Assembly: GCF_021917145.1 (NCBI RefSeq)
Contig: NC_061078.1
Coordinates: 7,825,604 to 7,889,603 of the forward strand
DNA: 64,000 nt
Reading direction: 5' to 3'
Source: Hypomesus transpacificus
Taxonomy: Eukaryota; Chordata; Actinopteri; Osmeriformes; Osmeridae
The position numbers and the translations under genes are program-made. The notes under the pieces were generated by a model. It was not told the origin of the DNA and searched no databases. It saw nothing but the letters and a program-made list of their open reading frames with translations. Of the stretch, positions 49,472-61,281 are shown in pieces (within the stretch, counting starts at the first letter, position 1; each line of letters begins with the position of its first letter).

Positions 49472-50495
49472 ATGCAGCACACTGGCACACAGCCGCGCGG
49501 CTTCACACAGTTCGAGCTAGACTCGGTGGCCGACTCCACCTACTTCCAGCGCGCACCACCTAAGGTAGGCATGGCAGGTCTTGGGGGACTGACTCAGGGG
49601 CGAATCTAGGTTCCCACTTTTGGGGGGGCTAAGCCCCTAGATAAAACCTATTATTTTTCCTGTGACCCAGCAAAACTAGGGGGTCTGGGAGCATGTTGCC
49701 CCATAAGATTTTTTAAAAAAATATCCTTTTAAATCGTGTGTTCTAGTGGGTTTTAGGAAGAGAACCCACTTTTTTTTGGGGGGGGGGGGGGCTAATGAAA
49801 CTTCTTTGGGGGGGCTCCAGCCCAAAATAGGGCTAGATACGCCCATGGACTGACTTCACTGAATGAAGGCTTAAGTAATGATCATGGTCTACAACTAAAA
49901 TGTATGGGTGATTTCCGTTTAAGACAACATGTCACTGTATGCTTGCCAGTGTGAGGCCCAGGGAAGGGTGTACGACGCAGTGTTTCATCCCAGACAGGGC
50001 TACGACCCCAGGGTGTCTCGGGATGACAAGGCTGTTAACCTGACTCTCAACATCTACAAGGAGGTGAGGCTGGAGGCACCAGGGGCCATGTTGTAGGCCT
50101 ACCTGCGTTGCTCTTTCATCGGTCACTTTATATAGAGGAGAGGGGAACGAGACACATAATGACACAAATAGTAGGTTCATATGTTTAATTAAGGTGATGG
50201 GGGAGGGGAGAAGGAATGTAAGGGGGCAAATGAGGGGGTTATAAAGACAGTAATGTTAACAATGATAAGGGCGATGATGGTGGTCCATGATGATGATGAT
50301 ACAAACCCTGATGTGCCACAGGAAAGGTCTCGCCATGTGCCCGTCCTCTCGTCCAGTGTGTATGGTTGGCGTGTGAACAAGCCCCTCGAGCCCCCTTACA
50401 AAAAGAACGTCCGTGTGCAGTTGATCAAGAAGGGTTTCTTCCGCTCTCGAGGGACCGGCATCCCCCTACAAACAGAGATGGCAGAGCTGAATTAA
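49472..50495 (+). CDS. small probable ciliary microtubule protein, CFAP90 (C5orf49)-like
   Basis: Exons 49472-49564, 49950-50063 and 50322-50495 join in phase 0 to give 126 residues. The protein is basic and without membrane segments. Landmarks are YDAVFHPRQGYDPRVSRDDK, VPVLSSSVYGWRVNKPLEPP and a terminal KGFFRSRGTGIPL. The pattern of a GYD...RDD segment followed by VLSSSxYG and PLEP resembles CFAP90/C5orf49, one of the small microtubule inner proteins of motile cilia. That name rests on memory of the family, so treat it as likely rather than proved. Shared promoter DNA with dnaaf1 and an X-box support a ciliary role. AATAAA at 50509-50514 follows the stop closely. Confidence 0.6.
49595..49847. 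mobile_element. hAT-type MITE, 253 bp, with 8-bp target duplication
   Basis: Ends read CAGGGGCGAATCTAG and CTAGATACGCCCATG, inverted repeats with two mismatches. The element is flanked by GACTGACT on both sides (49587-49594 and 49848-49855), the 8-bp duplication typical of hAT elements. There is no coding capacity and the interior has poly-G and poly-T runs. It lies in intron 1 of the CFAP90-like gene. Confidence 0.85.
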
Positions 50496-50508
50496 AAATG
50501 CTGACTTT

Positions 50509-50514
50509 AATAAA
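50509..50514 (+). terminator. polyadenylation signal of the CFAP90-like gene
   Basis: AATAAA 14 bases after the stop codon, with TA-rich flanks. The 3' UTR would be very short. Confidence 0.55.
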
Positions 50515-51512
50515 ACATGAACTTTATAGTTTTAATCAGACTAATATAGTTTTCCTGCATATATAAACCGAAATAGTCCAATAAACCATGGGGGCATGAC
50601 CCAATGTGCTGTGTGACTGACAGATGTTTCCACGCTAATGCTGCAATTGAGACCTGCTCCTGATTCAATACTTTTCAAACGAGCTGCATATCTGTCAAAA
50701 CGGACAGACCCATGGCTTATTACCCCCACCCCTTTTACATCATAATTAAACAAAATGAGGGGAAAAACTGGAAAAAGGTCCACTTTTGGGGGGAAAAGAA
50801 CCCCCCTACCACTAGGCTGGCTATGGGCCTGCACATAGGCCTAAATAACTTTTATGAATCACATCTCAGAGAAACATATTTCAGAATTTGCACTGATGGT
50901 GTTGGCCTACTGTCCATGCCTGCCCTACACTGAATATCTGAAAGCTGTCAACCTCCTTCCAAATTCCTCCGAATACATGTCTGTAGACTCAGAATATACA
51001 TATTAAGGAAAATATAAAGCTCGTCACACATTAGGCTACATTGCACACACGTATCATAGGCATATAGGCAATGCGAAACTACATATATTCACGGTCAAAC
51101 ATACACACACGGAAGTCCTATAGAGATCTCCCAGAGACATTTTGACAACCTTGTGTGAATTCTTACACCTCGTGGTGAAATGTTTTAATTGAGACTGCCT
51201 CGGTTTGGCTTACTAATTAAAGCCATTCCCCGGTATTGGCAAGCGCATGCAGAACAACTTCGGGGATGTATACTGTACAGTATATATATTGCCGTCATAC
51301 ATTTCAGACAATTTTGCATCTTAAAAGTTAACTCGCCGAGTATAGCTTGGTATCTTCGCTTGGATGACTAGAAAAACTTCGGACACGTTTCACGTTTATT
51401 TCAAAACCCATCCCGCCGGCCATCGCGCGCTCTTTGGCTTGCTGGTGTTGACTGCCCGGGGCCGGCATCTGAACTGGAGAAACAGACTACAGTGAGTCTT
51501 GTGTAGTCGAAA
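50515..51512. other. intergenic upstream of slc38a8
   Basis: No exon supported. The segment 51370-51512 should contain the slc38a8 5' UTR and promoter. A possible hAT fragment is annotated at 50705-50831. Confidence 0.4.
50705..50831. mobile_element. possible hAT-like MITE remnant
   Basis: The left end CAGACCCATGGC and right end GGCTATGGGCCTG are imperfect inverted repeats, and the interior has C-rich and G-rich blocks like the element at 49595. No target duplication was found, so it is tentative. Confidence 0.3.
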
Positions 51513-54500
51513 ATGGAAGAACTAGCCCGTGAGAGTATCTGCCTGCTGGCAAGATCTGCGTCGCACGCGGACCCCCCACGCCTTGGTTCGTTCGGTGCCA
51601 TCTTCATCATGCTGAAGTCTGCCCTGGGTGCGGGGCTGCTCAACTTTCCATGGGCCTTCGAGAAAGCTGGGGGAATAAACACAGCTGTCAGCGTGGAAAT
51701 GGTGTGGTAACATCCTCCTAAAATCACGAAAACCAGTATGTTTAAGATGTCCATCCTAGTTACACAACATGTCATGTGCTTGAGCCTGCAGTGGTGTCCT
51801 ATTGAATTAGACTCTAGGGAAACTGCATTGCAGTGGTTTTTGCTCAAGAAATGTAAACTGTTTTTGTTTCAAGTTAGCCTCTGTTGTGAATTTTCTAATC
51901 TCTACAGCAGTGGTTCCCAAACCTGTCCTCAGGGACCACCTGTCCTGCATGTTTTAGATGTTTCCCTGCTCCAACACACCTGATTCAAATGCATGTTCGT
52001 TACCAAGCTTCTACAGAGCTAGATAACGACCCATTCATTTTAATCAGATGTGTTGGAGCAGGGAAACATCTAAAACATGCAGGACAGGTGGTCCCTAAAG
52101 ACAGGTTTGGGAACCACTGCTCTACAGTGTTAAGAAAATTATAACTCAAGATAAAATGTGTTCAAACATATCAGCAACATACTGTGGGCCTACTTCTCAC
52201 CCAGTTGTGGTTTGTGATGAGCGTGTATAGGTATAGATCCTCTCCTCTGTGTGAATGAGGCATCTTTTCACATGCATGTTCTAATGAGCCCTCACTGCAC
52301 ACACCCAGGAGCCATCATGTGACAGCTGAGCTAAGAGAAGGGATAAGGCTACTAGACACTGGAGACATTGGAGTTTAATATTGTACGTATGTCATTATGT
52401 CTATTATCACCCCCCCTCCCCCCCTCAGGTGTCACTGGTGTTCCTTATTAGTGGCCTGGTGATCCTGGGCTATGCCTCCTCAGTTAGTAGACAGAATACC
52501 TATCAGGACGTGGTGCGGGAGGTGTGTGGAGGCGCGATTGGCCAGCTGTGTGAGGTCTGCTTCTGTTTCAACCTCTTTATGATCTCTGTGGCCTTCCTGG
52601 TGGTGGTGCAGGACCAGCTGGAAAAACGTAGGTCACATAATTACCACAACCACATAACCACCATGCAACTACCACACAACTACCTCTCAACAGCGTTATG
52701 GTCCCCAGAAAATACTGACCACTCACAAATGGTATTCCTGAATGTACCCACCAACATGTTTGTTTTACCTGAGGTAAACCAGTGTCTTTGTGTTTAATGT
52801 GTTTTAAGAAGTCAATGTGTATTTAACCTTTGGTCTGGTACCTTGATCTGTGTGTTTCAGTTTGTGTATCCCTGTATGATGCTGTGACTGGGTCCAGCGA
52901 GGTGGAGATGCCATATCACTGGTATACAGACCAGCGCTTCGCCCTTTTTCTCATGTGCCTCATCTTCATCCTCCCCCTCTCTATTCCTAAAGAGATTGGC
53001 ATACAAAAATACACCAGGTATATCAGAAACTAGAACTACACCAGATATAGGAAATATATACCAGATAAGCCTGGAACAGCATATACACCAGATAAGCCTG
53101 GAACAGCATATACACCAGATAAGCCTGGAACAGCATATACACCAGATAAGCCTGGAACAGCATATACACCAGATGAGCAAGGAACAGATAATATACCTAG
53201 TAAGCCAAAAACAGGAAATACTCCAGGTACGATTCAGGAACAGAAAACTTAGGGTCAGAGTTCTACAGAAGAAGGGAATGCCTTTTGTAACTGTATTACC
53301 CCCCCCCCCCCCTCTCTCTCTCTCCCACACCCTCTTTATTTCTCTCCATCTCTCTCTCATTTAGTGTGTTGGGCACCCTAGCAGCTACATACCTCTGTGT
53401 GGCTGTTATTGTAAAATATTACTTAATGGAGGACTATACAGCCATCATCACCCCAGAGCACATTCAAGGGTGGGTAATTGTGTGTGTAGGCTACAATTAA
53501 GAATGATGAATTATAGTATAATGGTTGTTCATCAATATTCTTTGTGATGTGTATTTTTAGCATAGGCTCATGGGCATCGATGTTCAGTGTTGTGCCCACC
53601 ATCTGTTTCGGCTTTCAGGTACAGTTCAAGCTTTAACATATTTGAAGTACTGTCATTATGTCTAGTGTTAGGGGTGCTTCATATGTGTCTGTGTGTGTTG
53701 CAGTGCCATGAAGCCTGTATTGCTATTTATAGCAGTATGGAGAACAAGAAACTCTTCCACTGGGTGGTCATCTCGGTCATATCTATGTTCTTCTGCCTGC
53801 TCATCTACACTCTTACAGGTCAGCTCACATGTCAATCAGGAGACAAACTCGGTCACACCCACCACAGCAATAGAACAAACATGACTCAGCTCCATCTGTT
53901 CGCTATCATCACCATCTTCATGTTGTTAAATTGTTTAATTGTAACTTGTTCAACTACATGCTCTTATGGTTCTTCCCTTTGGGACCTATTTAGTTTTCAC
54001 AATGTATGTTAAAATGTTACAAAACATTTTGGCTACCCGCAATGTTTTGGGCTATCTCGTAGTTATGATCAGTGACCTATGCACCTTTGTAAAGCTCTCT
54101 TTTGGACGTTGCTTTGGATAAAAGCGTCTGCTAAATGCATAATTGTAATGTAAATGTATATCTATCTCTCTCTCCATCTCCCTTTCCCTACATTTTCATC
54201 CCTATCTTCCTACATCCTTCCTCTCTTTTTCCATCCCCCTCTCCATCCATTCCATCATCTGTCTCAGGTGTGTTTGGCTTCCTGACATTTGGACGCGTTG
54301 TAGCATCTGACATTCTTATGTCATATCCTGGAAATGATGTTGTCATGATCATTGCCAGACTCCTGTTTGGAATCTCAATCATCACGATCTATCCCATTAT
54401 TCTACTACTGGGCAGGTACAGTAGGCCTTAATTACTTTCTGGACAGGTAGGTCTAAGTAACACAGCAGGGCATGTAGGCCTTAATTATACTATAATTCTA

Positions 54501-55140
54501 GTCTCCATTTTGAACTCTCTTTCTGTCTGTCCCTTTCCTAGGTCAGTGATCCTGGACCTGATGCAGCGTGTTCAGCGCAGGCGTCACGGTGTGGTCACAC
54601 ATTCCTTTGAGAAACAATGCAGAGTGATTCTTACAGTGGTCTGGATCACCATCACTCTCCTCATCGCCATGTTTGTTCCTGACATGAGTGAGGTCATCGG
54701 GGTCATCGGAGGGATCAGCGCCTTCTTCATCTTCATCTTCCCCGGTAAGATGGAGGTGTATGTTTGAGTAATGGTCTGTCAACATCCATTACAAAAAATG
54801 CCGATCTTGATCAAAAAACTAAACAACTGTATTAAGGCTAAGACTATTACAACCTGTGTCCACTAATGCTCGTTTGTGTGCGAACAGGTCTGTGTCTCGT
54901 GTTCCTCATGCAGTCAGAACCTGTGTCTCACAGAGTTCGGTAAGCCCAGTGTAGTTGAAACACTGAACATTCAGAGCCAAGAGGTAGAAGAGTAACTATG
55001 AAACCCCCACCCCATGCTTTTGTATGTTTCTGTGCAGGGTGTTACTGACAGTTTGGGGTGTGGTCACTATTGTGGTTGGAGCCTTCATCTTTGGACAAAG
55101 CACCACAATAGCCATCATGGAGCTCTTCCAGAAGTTCTGA
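51513..55140 (+). CDS. slc38a8: SLC38A8, sodium-coupled neutral amino acid (glutamine) transporter
   Basis: SLC38A8 is a plasma-membrane Na+-coupled amino acid transporter. In human its loss causes foveal hypoplasia with optic-nerve misrouting. Exons are 51513-51701, 52429-52627, 52861-53017, 53365-53469, 53561-53618, 53704-53818, 54268-54415, 54542-54744, 54888-54939 and 55038-55140. They total 1329 nt, or 442 residues (human 435). It has 11 predicted membrane segments. The first is preceded by [18 protein letters not shown], the family signature. Others include [52 protein letters not shown] and [20 protein letters not shown]. The end [18 protein letters not shown] matches the human tail. 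dnaaf1 and SLC38A8 are also close together in human (16q23-q24). Confidence 0.95.
51908..52119. mobile_element. palindromic hAT MITE, 212 bp, with 8-bp target duplication
   Basis: The element starts CAGTGGTTCCCAAACCTGTC and ends with its near-exact inverse (GACAGGTTTGGGAACCACTG). The inverted arms continue for about 75 bases each, so RNA or single-stranded DNA would fold into a long hairpin. CTCTACAG flanks both sides (51900-51907 and 52120-52127). It lies in intron 1 of slc38a8. Confidence 0.92.
53056..53180 (+). repeat. 27-bp intronic minisatellite, about 4.5 copies
   Basis: Units of AAGCCTGGAACAGCATATAC then ACCAGAT repeat four times perfectly and then decay into diverged copies to about 53225. 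The array begins some 40 bases after the slc38a8 exon 3 donor, whose own sequence (ACACCAGGTATAT) resembles the unit. Confidence 0.85.
54083..54156 (+). repeat. 3' tail of a fish SINE, same family as 24270-24337
   Basis: CACCTTTGTAAAGCTCTCTT is followed by the conserved core GCTTTGGATAAAAGCGTCTG and CTAAATGC. It lies in intron 6 of slc38a8. The match to the other copy extends about 20 bases upstream of the core. Confidence 0.65.
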
Positions 55141-55395
55141 TCAGCAGCAGGAGCAGCTTTAGGGGGTGTATAATGTATAGTATATATGATACATAGTATT
55201 ATTTCATGTAGTGTATGACATAGTACACCATATAGTATGCTATATAGTATAGTAGAGTTAAATGTGACATAATATAATTACAGGATTGTATCTAATGAAA
55301 AAGGAGTGCACACACAAGATTGAGCATGTTTAGGTTATTGGTTTACAAATGTATGTATGAAGTGTGCTTTATTTTATTTTTTTGTCTGGGTTGGA

Positions 55396-55401
55396 AATAA
55401 A
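55396..55401 (+). terminator. polyadenylation signal of slc38a8
   Basis: AATAAA about 255 bases after the stop codon, followed about 20 bases later by a GT-rich stretch (TGTGCTTGTG). Confidence 0.6.
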
Positions 55402-56589
55402 GACCTAAATTAAGTTGAAGTCATTGTGCTTGTGTTCTTTACTCAGCAGGGTCCATTACAGTTTGATTACTGCAGCCAGGGGGCAGTGTTGCACAGGGAG
55501 ACTCTTCTGGTATCCGTTCTCAAGAGAACTCGTGTATTTAGAGAACTGATAACAGAAAACAACAGCATATTGACATTTATAAACAAACATTTAAATTCAT
55601 AAATTATATGACATAGAATAGTCTAATGTAATGTAGTGTACAATAGTGTAAAGTAGTGTTACACTACATACTACACAGTGTAGTGTAATGTTACACACTA
55701 CACTACACTGACGTAGTGTATTTTAAAATGTATTGTCATGTAGTGTATTGTTGTGTAGTGTATAAGACTTGTAGTGGTCTACATCATTGAGTTTGTGTTC
55801 TGGTGCGGTATAGCCTGACAACTAAGACATGCTGAATATCACTGTTTTATTGTTCAGTGACACCAGGCATTGGAGTTATGGCAGAGATTTTGTGTGTGTT
55901 TGTGTGTGAGGCTGGGTGGTGGGGGTGTATGAGTGTGTATGTGTGTGGGGGGGGGGGGATTGCAGGGGTGTGGGTTGGAGTGTGAGTGAGTTATGTGGCA
56001 AAGCGGGATATAAGCAGTATATCTGTGCACAGAAAGACATACCTGGAAACCACATATCAGCCTGCTGACAGCACCCCCCACATGCACACACCACAGCACG
56101 TGTCCACACGTGCACTCACACAGACACACGCATACACACACATGCATACACACACAAGGTGACAGAGTCCTCTCCTTCACCTGGGCTCATCACCCACCCA
56201 CTCAGCCAGGGGTCAGGATCCCCTGTCACCATGGTGATAAGGGCTCATTGCCGTGGAGATAAAGGCTTCTCATCTCCATAATGGCAATCATAACCTATCT
56301 AACCCTGCCCAAGGAAGCAAGGTCACACACACACATACACACACACAGAAACACCCATAGGCTACAATAAGAATGATTCTTGCATGCTCTCTACAGTGAT
56401 AATACAAAGCATTTCTTCCATAATTTTTGCCCTTGAAAATTAAATTCCCTAAATTGAATAAATTGCCACAATTACAAGACCATTTTGTGATGACTATTAT
56501 TATGCAAATGAGACAGTAGTCAAAGAATGTTTCATCCTGAAGACAGCGGAACTGGCTGTTAATCAATCTGATGTGGGCAGCCTAAGATC

Positions 56590-56647
56590 ACACACACACA
56601 CTTACACGCACACACACACACTCACACACACACACACACACACACAC
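56590..56647 (+). repeat. CA microsatellite
   Basis: An almost continuous run of CA dinucleotides with a few interruptions. Confidence 0.85.
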
Positions 56648-57561
56648 TCTGACAGCTTGCAAGCTGATGAGAGGATATGTTAATTGTGAGGGTAGGCAAA
56701 GCAGTAGATTGGAGTTTGTGAAAAATGTAATTAAAATAAAACTCAATGTTCAGCATGTCTCTGCTAGACTAAGCGAACACCACCCTGAGATTTTCAATCA
56801 AACTTTTTGGTCAGGCTAATTACTTTGTTATCGCGTTGTGCGCATTTAAAGTGTTTTTTTTGTTTGTGCAATTGTATGGTATCTATTTGATTCAAAATGT
56901 CTCATGCAAGTATGTAATAGACTGAATGCCTGTCCTTTGACCCAACCTTTGACACAGTGCAGCCCACACTGCTTTACAACATTACACCTAAAACCAGGCT
57001 GTGTGCTCTTAGCAATCAGGCATCTTTACTCCTCTGGAAATCCTCCCCCTCTCTTTATCCATAACTTGCCATCTTTTCATCTCTCCATCTCCCTGTCCGC
57101 TGTTCAGTAATGGAGTTGACAGTCAAGGGATGCGCTCATCTCTTGTCCTCCTAATCACATGTAATCGGATGTTCATAACCATCAGGGGGGAAAGAAACTC
57201 CCGGGCAGAAATAATGTGTGATAGAGAAGAAAAAGGATGTCCTGCATGTAGTCTCCAGAATGTACAAGAAGTGTTTATTGGGACAAAGTCCTTAGGAAGA
57301 ACCACAAGCTGGCAGTGAACATATTATTACATGTTAATACACCACTTAACACAGCACTTTCTTAGTAAACACAAAATGCACTCAATGAAAAGTGTTTTAT
57401 AGTAAAAGAGCTGTCCTGTGAGGATGTCTTGCTCACTTCCACTGCAGCTGATTGGGGACATGGGGAGACAGCACAGATGTACACGCCTGAGGCTAGTTTG
57501 AGTAGAATGCTCTTTCTTCTTATGCTTTTCTCTCAGACTAGTAAACGAAGCATTATCGTGT

Positions 57562-57690
57562 CTAATTAAGGCCATCACAAACCCCCTGGCCCATGTCGTC
57601 TTCAGGCTGGAACTTTGGGTCTAGGTATAAGAAGAGCTGTCTGGTAAAGGGCTGGCCTTGCGGATAGCCCCTATCCCTCATCATTTGTCT
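57562..57690 (-). CDS. possible terminal exon of an unrecognised gene
   Basis: On the minus strand a clean acceptor (TTGCTGTGTAG) is followed by an open frame of about 42 residues with protein-like composition, including GYPQGQPFTRQLFLYLDPKF and a stop at 57562-57564. I do not recognise the family and could not find a convincing upstream exon. It could be chance, a lncRNA exon, or the end of a small protein gene whose first exon lies between 57800 and 58600. Confidence 0.25.
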   Translation of the reverse strand, partial: RQMMRDRGYPQGQPFTRQLFLYLDPKFQPEDDMGQGVCDGLN

Positions 57691-58711
57691 ACACAGCAAT
57701 GAACAGAACAAAAAAAGTGAAATAATGTTTGCCATAATAAAATTAGCACACAACAGCGTGTATTGTAAATGCAAATGTATATCACATGCCTGCCAATGAA
57801 TTTACAAATCGTGACATCTGCTGGTCATGAGGAAAATGACAAGGGGATGTGCCGGTAGCAAGCTAGCAGGATAAACGCAACCATGGAGCCAAGTTATTAG
57901 CATCTTATTCCTCCGTAAAGGGTTACATTAAAGGTAACAATTGTCCAAACTTTAGGTAGACGTTATCACCATGTCAAAGCAAGCTATACAAACCCTAAAA
58001 TTAAAACATGTAACAATATATTGTTTAGTCGAAAAGTGCACTGCGGAATTGCCAGGCCCAAAATGCATCCTCGTAGTTTCCTGATAATACGATCCCGCCC
58101 GAGAAATCGACCGCTACTTAGAAAGTGTTAGCATCTCGAATAGCAAAAATAAATAAAAAAGGTTCGTGTTAGGTTATCTAGTCACATGTAACATAAACTT
58201 CATACGTATGTACATGTATTTATGTGCCATAGATTCATGAGCTAAAGTCATTTACCTTTAACACATAGTAGACTGTAAACAGGTGTGTGGACTTTGTAGT
58301 GTAGCCTACTAGGCTGCCTAGTAGCAGTCGCACTAGAGCGTAATCATTGATGCGATAGAATGGCTCAACATGTTAAAGACTCTTCATGACTCCAAAGCAG
58401 CTGGGCTTTTATCTGTCGTCCCCTTTGGCTGCAGGGCTCTAACATCACAGCGAATATATCAGTGATAATTCACCACCATCCATGCATGTTATAGGACAGG
58501 ACGCATAGCTGGGCTCTGGCATTAATGCATATACAAAAAAACTGTCAGCAAATATGAGAGTAAAGATAATAGACTTTCACAAATGTAATATCCATTATGC
58601 AGTGTAAGCAGGGCTTACATACATGCCTTGCACAGCATCTAGGGTGTCATCCCAGATGTGGTCTGTATGAACACCTTCTGTTGTCCTATGTCCTCAGGCG
58701 TAAGCTGGGGG

Positions 58712-61281
58712 ATGATGGGTCGTGGCCGGGGGTCAAGGAGGAGAGCGGCCAGGCGGCCACCAGCCTCAGAGGTCGAAGCCCTGGACCCAGAGCTGCTGCT
58801 TGAGGTTAGAAAGCTCTTTGGTAAGTTGAAGACCTACACCAAACCAGCCAACATAGAGTGGCGTCTCCCTGACCCCAGTGATGCTCTGAGACACACGGCC
58901 CAGGAGCATGGGTGCCTACAAGCGCTGAAGGTCTCCCTGAACTCGGTTAAAAACCAGCTCAGTGACAAAGACCTGGAGGTGTGGCACCAGCACACAAACT
59001 CCACCAACCGAGCCGGGAAGGTCATCGCCACGGTGCGGGCAGCCGCCAACGCTGAGATCTGCACGCAGGCATGGTGTAAGTTCTACGAGATCTTGGGCAC
59101 TTTCAGTATCCTGCCAGACGATGCGCTCCAAAGTGGGGAGCTCAACACGGTGCACCTGTGTGAAGCGCCAGGGGCCTTCATCGCTGCGCTCAACCACTAC
59201 CTCAAGACCAGCCAGCACACCCGTTACTGTGACTGGAGCTGGGCGGCCAACACGCTCAACCCCTATCACGAGGCCAACGGAGGGAGCACAACCATCGCAG
59301 ACGACCGGCTCCTCGCCAACACGCTGCCCTGGTGGTTCTTCGGCTCGGACGACACCGGCGACATCATGAGCCAGAAGCACCTGCTGGAGCTGCGAGGGTT
59401 CGTGGGCAACATGCGCCGCGTGGACGTGGTGACGGCGGACGGCAGCTTCGACTGCCAGGGCAACCCTGACGAGCAGGAGGCCCTGGTGGCGTCCCTGCAC
59501 CTGTGTGAGGCGTCTGCCGCTCTGCTGCTGCTGAGCCCCGGAGGCTCCCTGGTCCTCAAGATGTTCACCCTGTACGAACACTCGTCCCTCTGCCTGCTCT
59601 ACCTGCTCAACTGCTGCTTCGGCTGCGTCAACGTCTTCAAGCCCGCCACCAGCAAGTCGGGCAACTCCGAGGTGTACGTGGTGTGTCTGCGCTACGAGGG
59701 CAAGGAGGCCTCGAGGCCCCTCCTCTCCAAGTTGATTCGTCACTACGGGCCGGACCTGGCGTCCCGGGAGGCTCTGTTCCCCGATTGGCTGATCCCGCCT
59801 TCCTTCCTGGCACAGCATGAGCAGGTGTGCAGCTACTTCCACGGGCTGCAGGTGGACACCATCACAGAGAACCTGCGTCTGTTTGGAGCGCTGAGCGCCG
59901 AGCACAGGCTGAAGCTGGAACATCTCAGGGGCCTCACCGCTCAGGAGTACCTCCAACGCTTCCAGGTACGATCCCTGACTAATAGTCCTGACCCCGACAA
60001 ACCCTGCCTCCCTCAGAATAACACCCTAACTAGCCCCTCCCCTATGAACTGATGTATTAGTACAAAAAACTTGCGTGAATTGAATTTGTATTGAATAAGT
60101 TAGATTTTGGTGTTGTAGGGGTTCAATAAAAGAGATTTGACACGCATTTTTGTCCCACGTGTAAACACTTCTATGTGTGTAAGCTAGTGTGTCAACTTGA
60201 CTGATTGACATCTTTGCCCCAGGTGAGCCCGTTGGCGCGGGGCCGATGGCTGTCTCGCAGCACGGTGGCCCCTGCCTGCTGCAGTGTGACGGGGGGGAGG
60301 CCCCTGGGCCAGCGCCAGCAGATTGGTTCCTTCAATGAGCGACGGGAGCTGCAGGCCTTGGGCTGGAGGCAGCGTGTGGAGCGAGGCCGCTATGCTGCCT
60401 GGGTGCAGGAGCACCTCCCTGAGGGCGCTGGGTCCGGGGGAGCCCTAAGTGGGCCCCTGGCAGACGGCAGCATGGACTCCTGGTATGTGTTAGTGGGTCC
60501 CGCTCTCCCTGTCGTCAGGAACTCTCCCTTCTGTGACGGACTTCTGTTGGGCCATCTGAACGATGCTCTGGAGCAGGTGATTCAGCACGCTGGAGGGGAG
60601 GGCGGAGCGGCCTGGGGTCATATCCCCCCCTGTGGCTCCTGCGCTCACACTGCGCCCTTGTCCATTCTAACACAAGTGTCAGAACTCTGTGACGTCATCT
60701 CCCACGATGTGGAGGGGGCGGTGGCAAGGAGACGAGTTCTGGTCCTGGGCAGTGCCTCAGTGTGGGGGGGCTATGCTGAGCAGCTGGGGGGGCTGGAGGT
60801 GAGCTTCTCGGCCGAGCCCAGCCTCCCCACAGCGGCGTGTGCCACCCTGCACGATGGGGAGGCGGGGTACCAGAGGGAGCTGCTAGGCTGCGTGCTGCTC
60901 TCTCTACAGAGCATGCTGCCTGGTGATGCTTTCCTGCTCCCCCTCCTCTCCGCTTTCACTCGCGTCACTGCGGCAACCGTGCTCTGTTTGCACCTGGTGT
61001 TCTGCACTGTCACGTTCAGGTGCCCCGCCCCCTGTGGTGCGGCGGGGGCTGTGCTGGTGTGTGGAGGGTTCTGCCCCACGGCTGCCAGCAGGCTCCTCCC
61101 CTACCTCAGAGACCTCTGTGAACAGATGAGCCAGCTGGCCAGCGGAGAGATGGGGGACAGGAGGCAGGTCCTGCAGTTCGCCCCCATGGAAGAGCTTCTC
61201 AGAGGAGGACTGACTGACTTCCTGTGGACCATGAACTCTGCCATCGCCCAGCAACAACTGCACCGACTCATGCAGACCTAG
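58712..61281 (+). CDS. cmtr2: CMTR2, cap-specific mRNA 2'-O-methyltransferase 2
   Basis: CMTR2 adds the 2'-O-methyl group to the second transcribed nucleotide of capped mRNA (cap2), using SAM. Exons 58712-59965 and 60223-61281 join in phase to give 770 residues, the same as human. The Rossmann-type domain has the SAM motif LCEAPGAF at 149-156. The likely catalytic triad is Lys123 (CTQAWCKF), Asp243 (VTADGSFDCQGNP) and Lys283 (SLVLKMFT). The C-terminal half is a second, non-catalytic methyltransferase-like domain (FNERRELQALGWRQRV, SPFCDGLLLGHLNDALEQ, VLQFAPMEELLRGGLTDFLW). The start is the first of two tandem ATGs just after a splice acceptor. The human gene has a single coding exon as far as I recall, so the 257-base intron here may be a fish feature. 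The exons are GC-rich, which leaves a long antisense frame open. Confidence 0.95.

Larger units (their letters stand above)
55402..58711. other. intergenic between slc38a8 and cmtr2
   Basis: About 3.3 kb. It holds a degenerate GTAGT/ACTAC-rich tract at 55620-55765, GT microsatellites at 55890-55950 and a CA microsatellite at 56590-56647. Apart from one possible exon at 57562-57690 (minus), no coding sequence is supported. The cmtr2 5' UTR and promoter must lie in the last part, with an acceptor (TCCTCAG) at 58691-58697. Confidence 0.45.

Noticed and set aside
58916-59956. 346-codon antisense frame across cmtr2 exon 1
   Set aside because: GC-rich codons of a real gene leave the opposite strand open. 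No domain or splice support, and the plus strand matches CMTR2 throughout.
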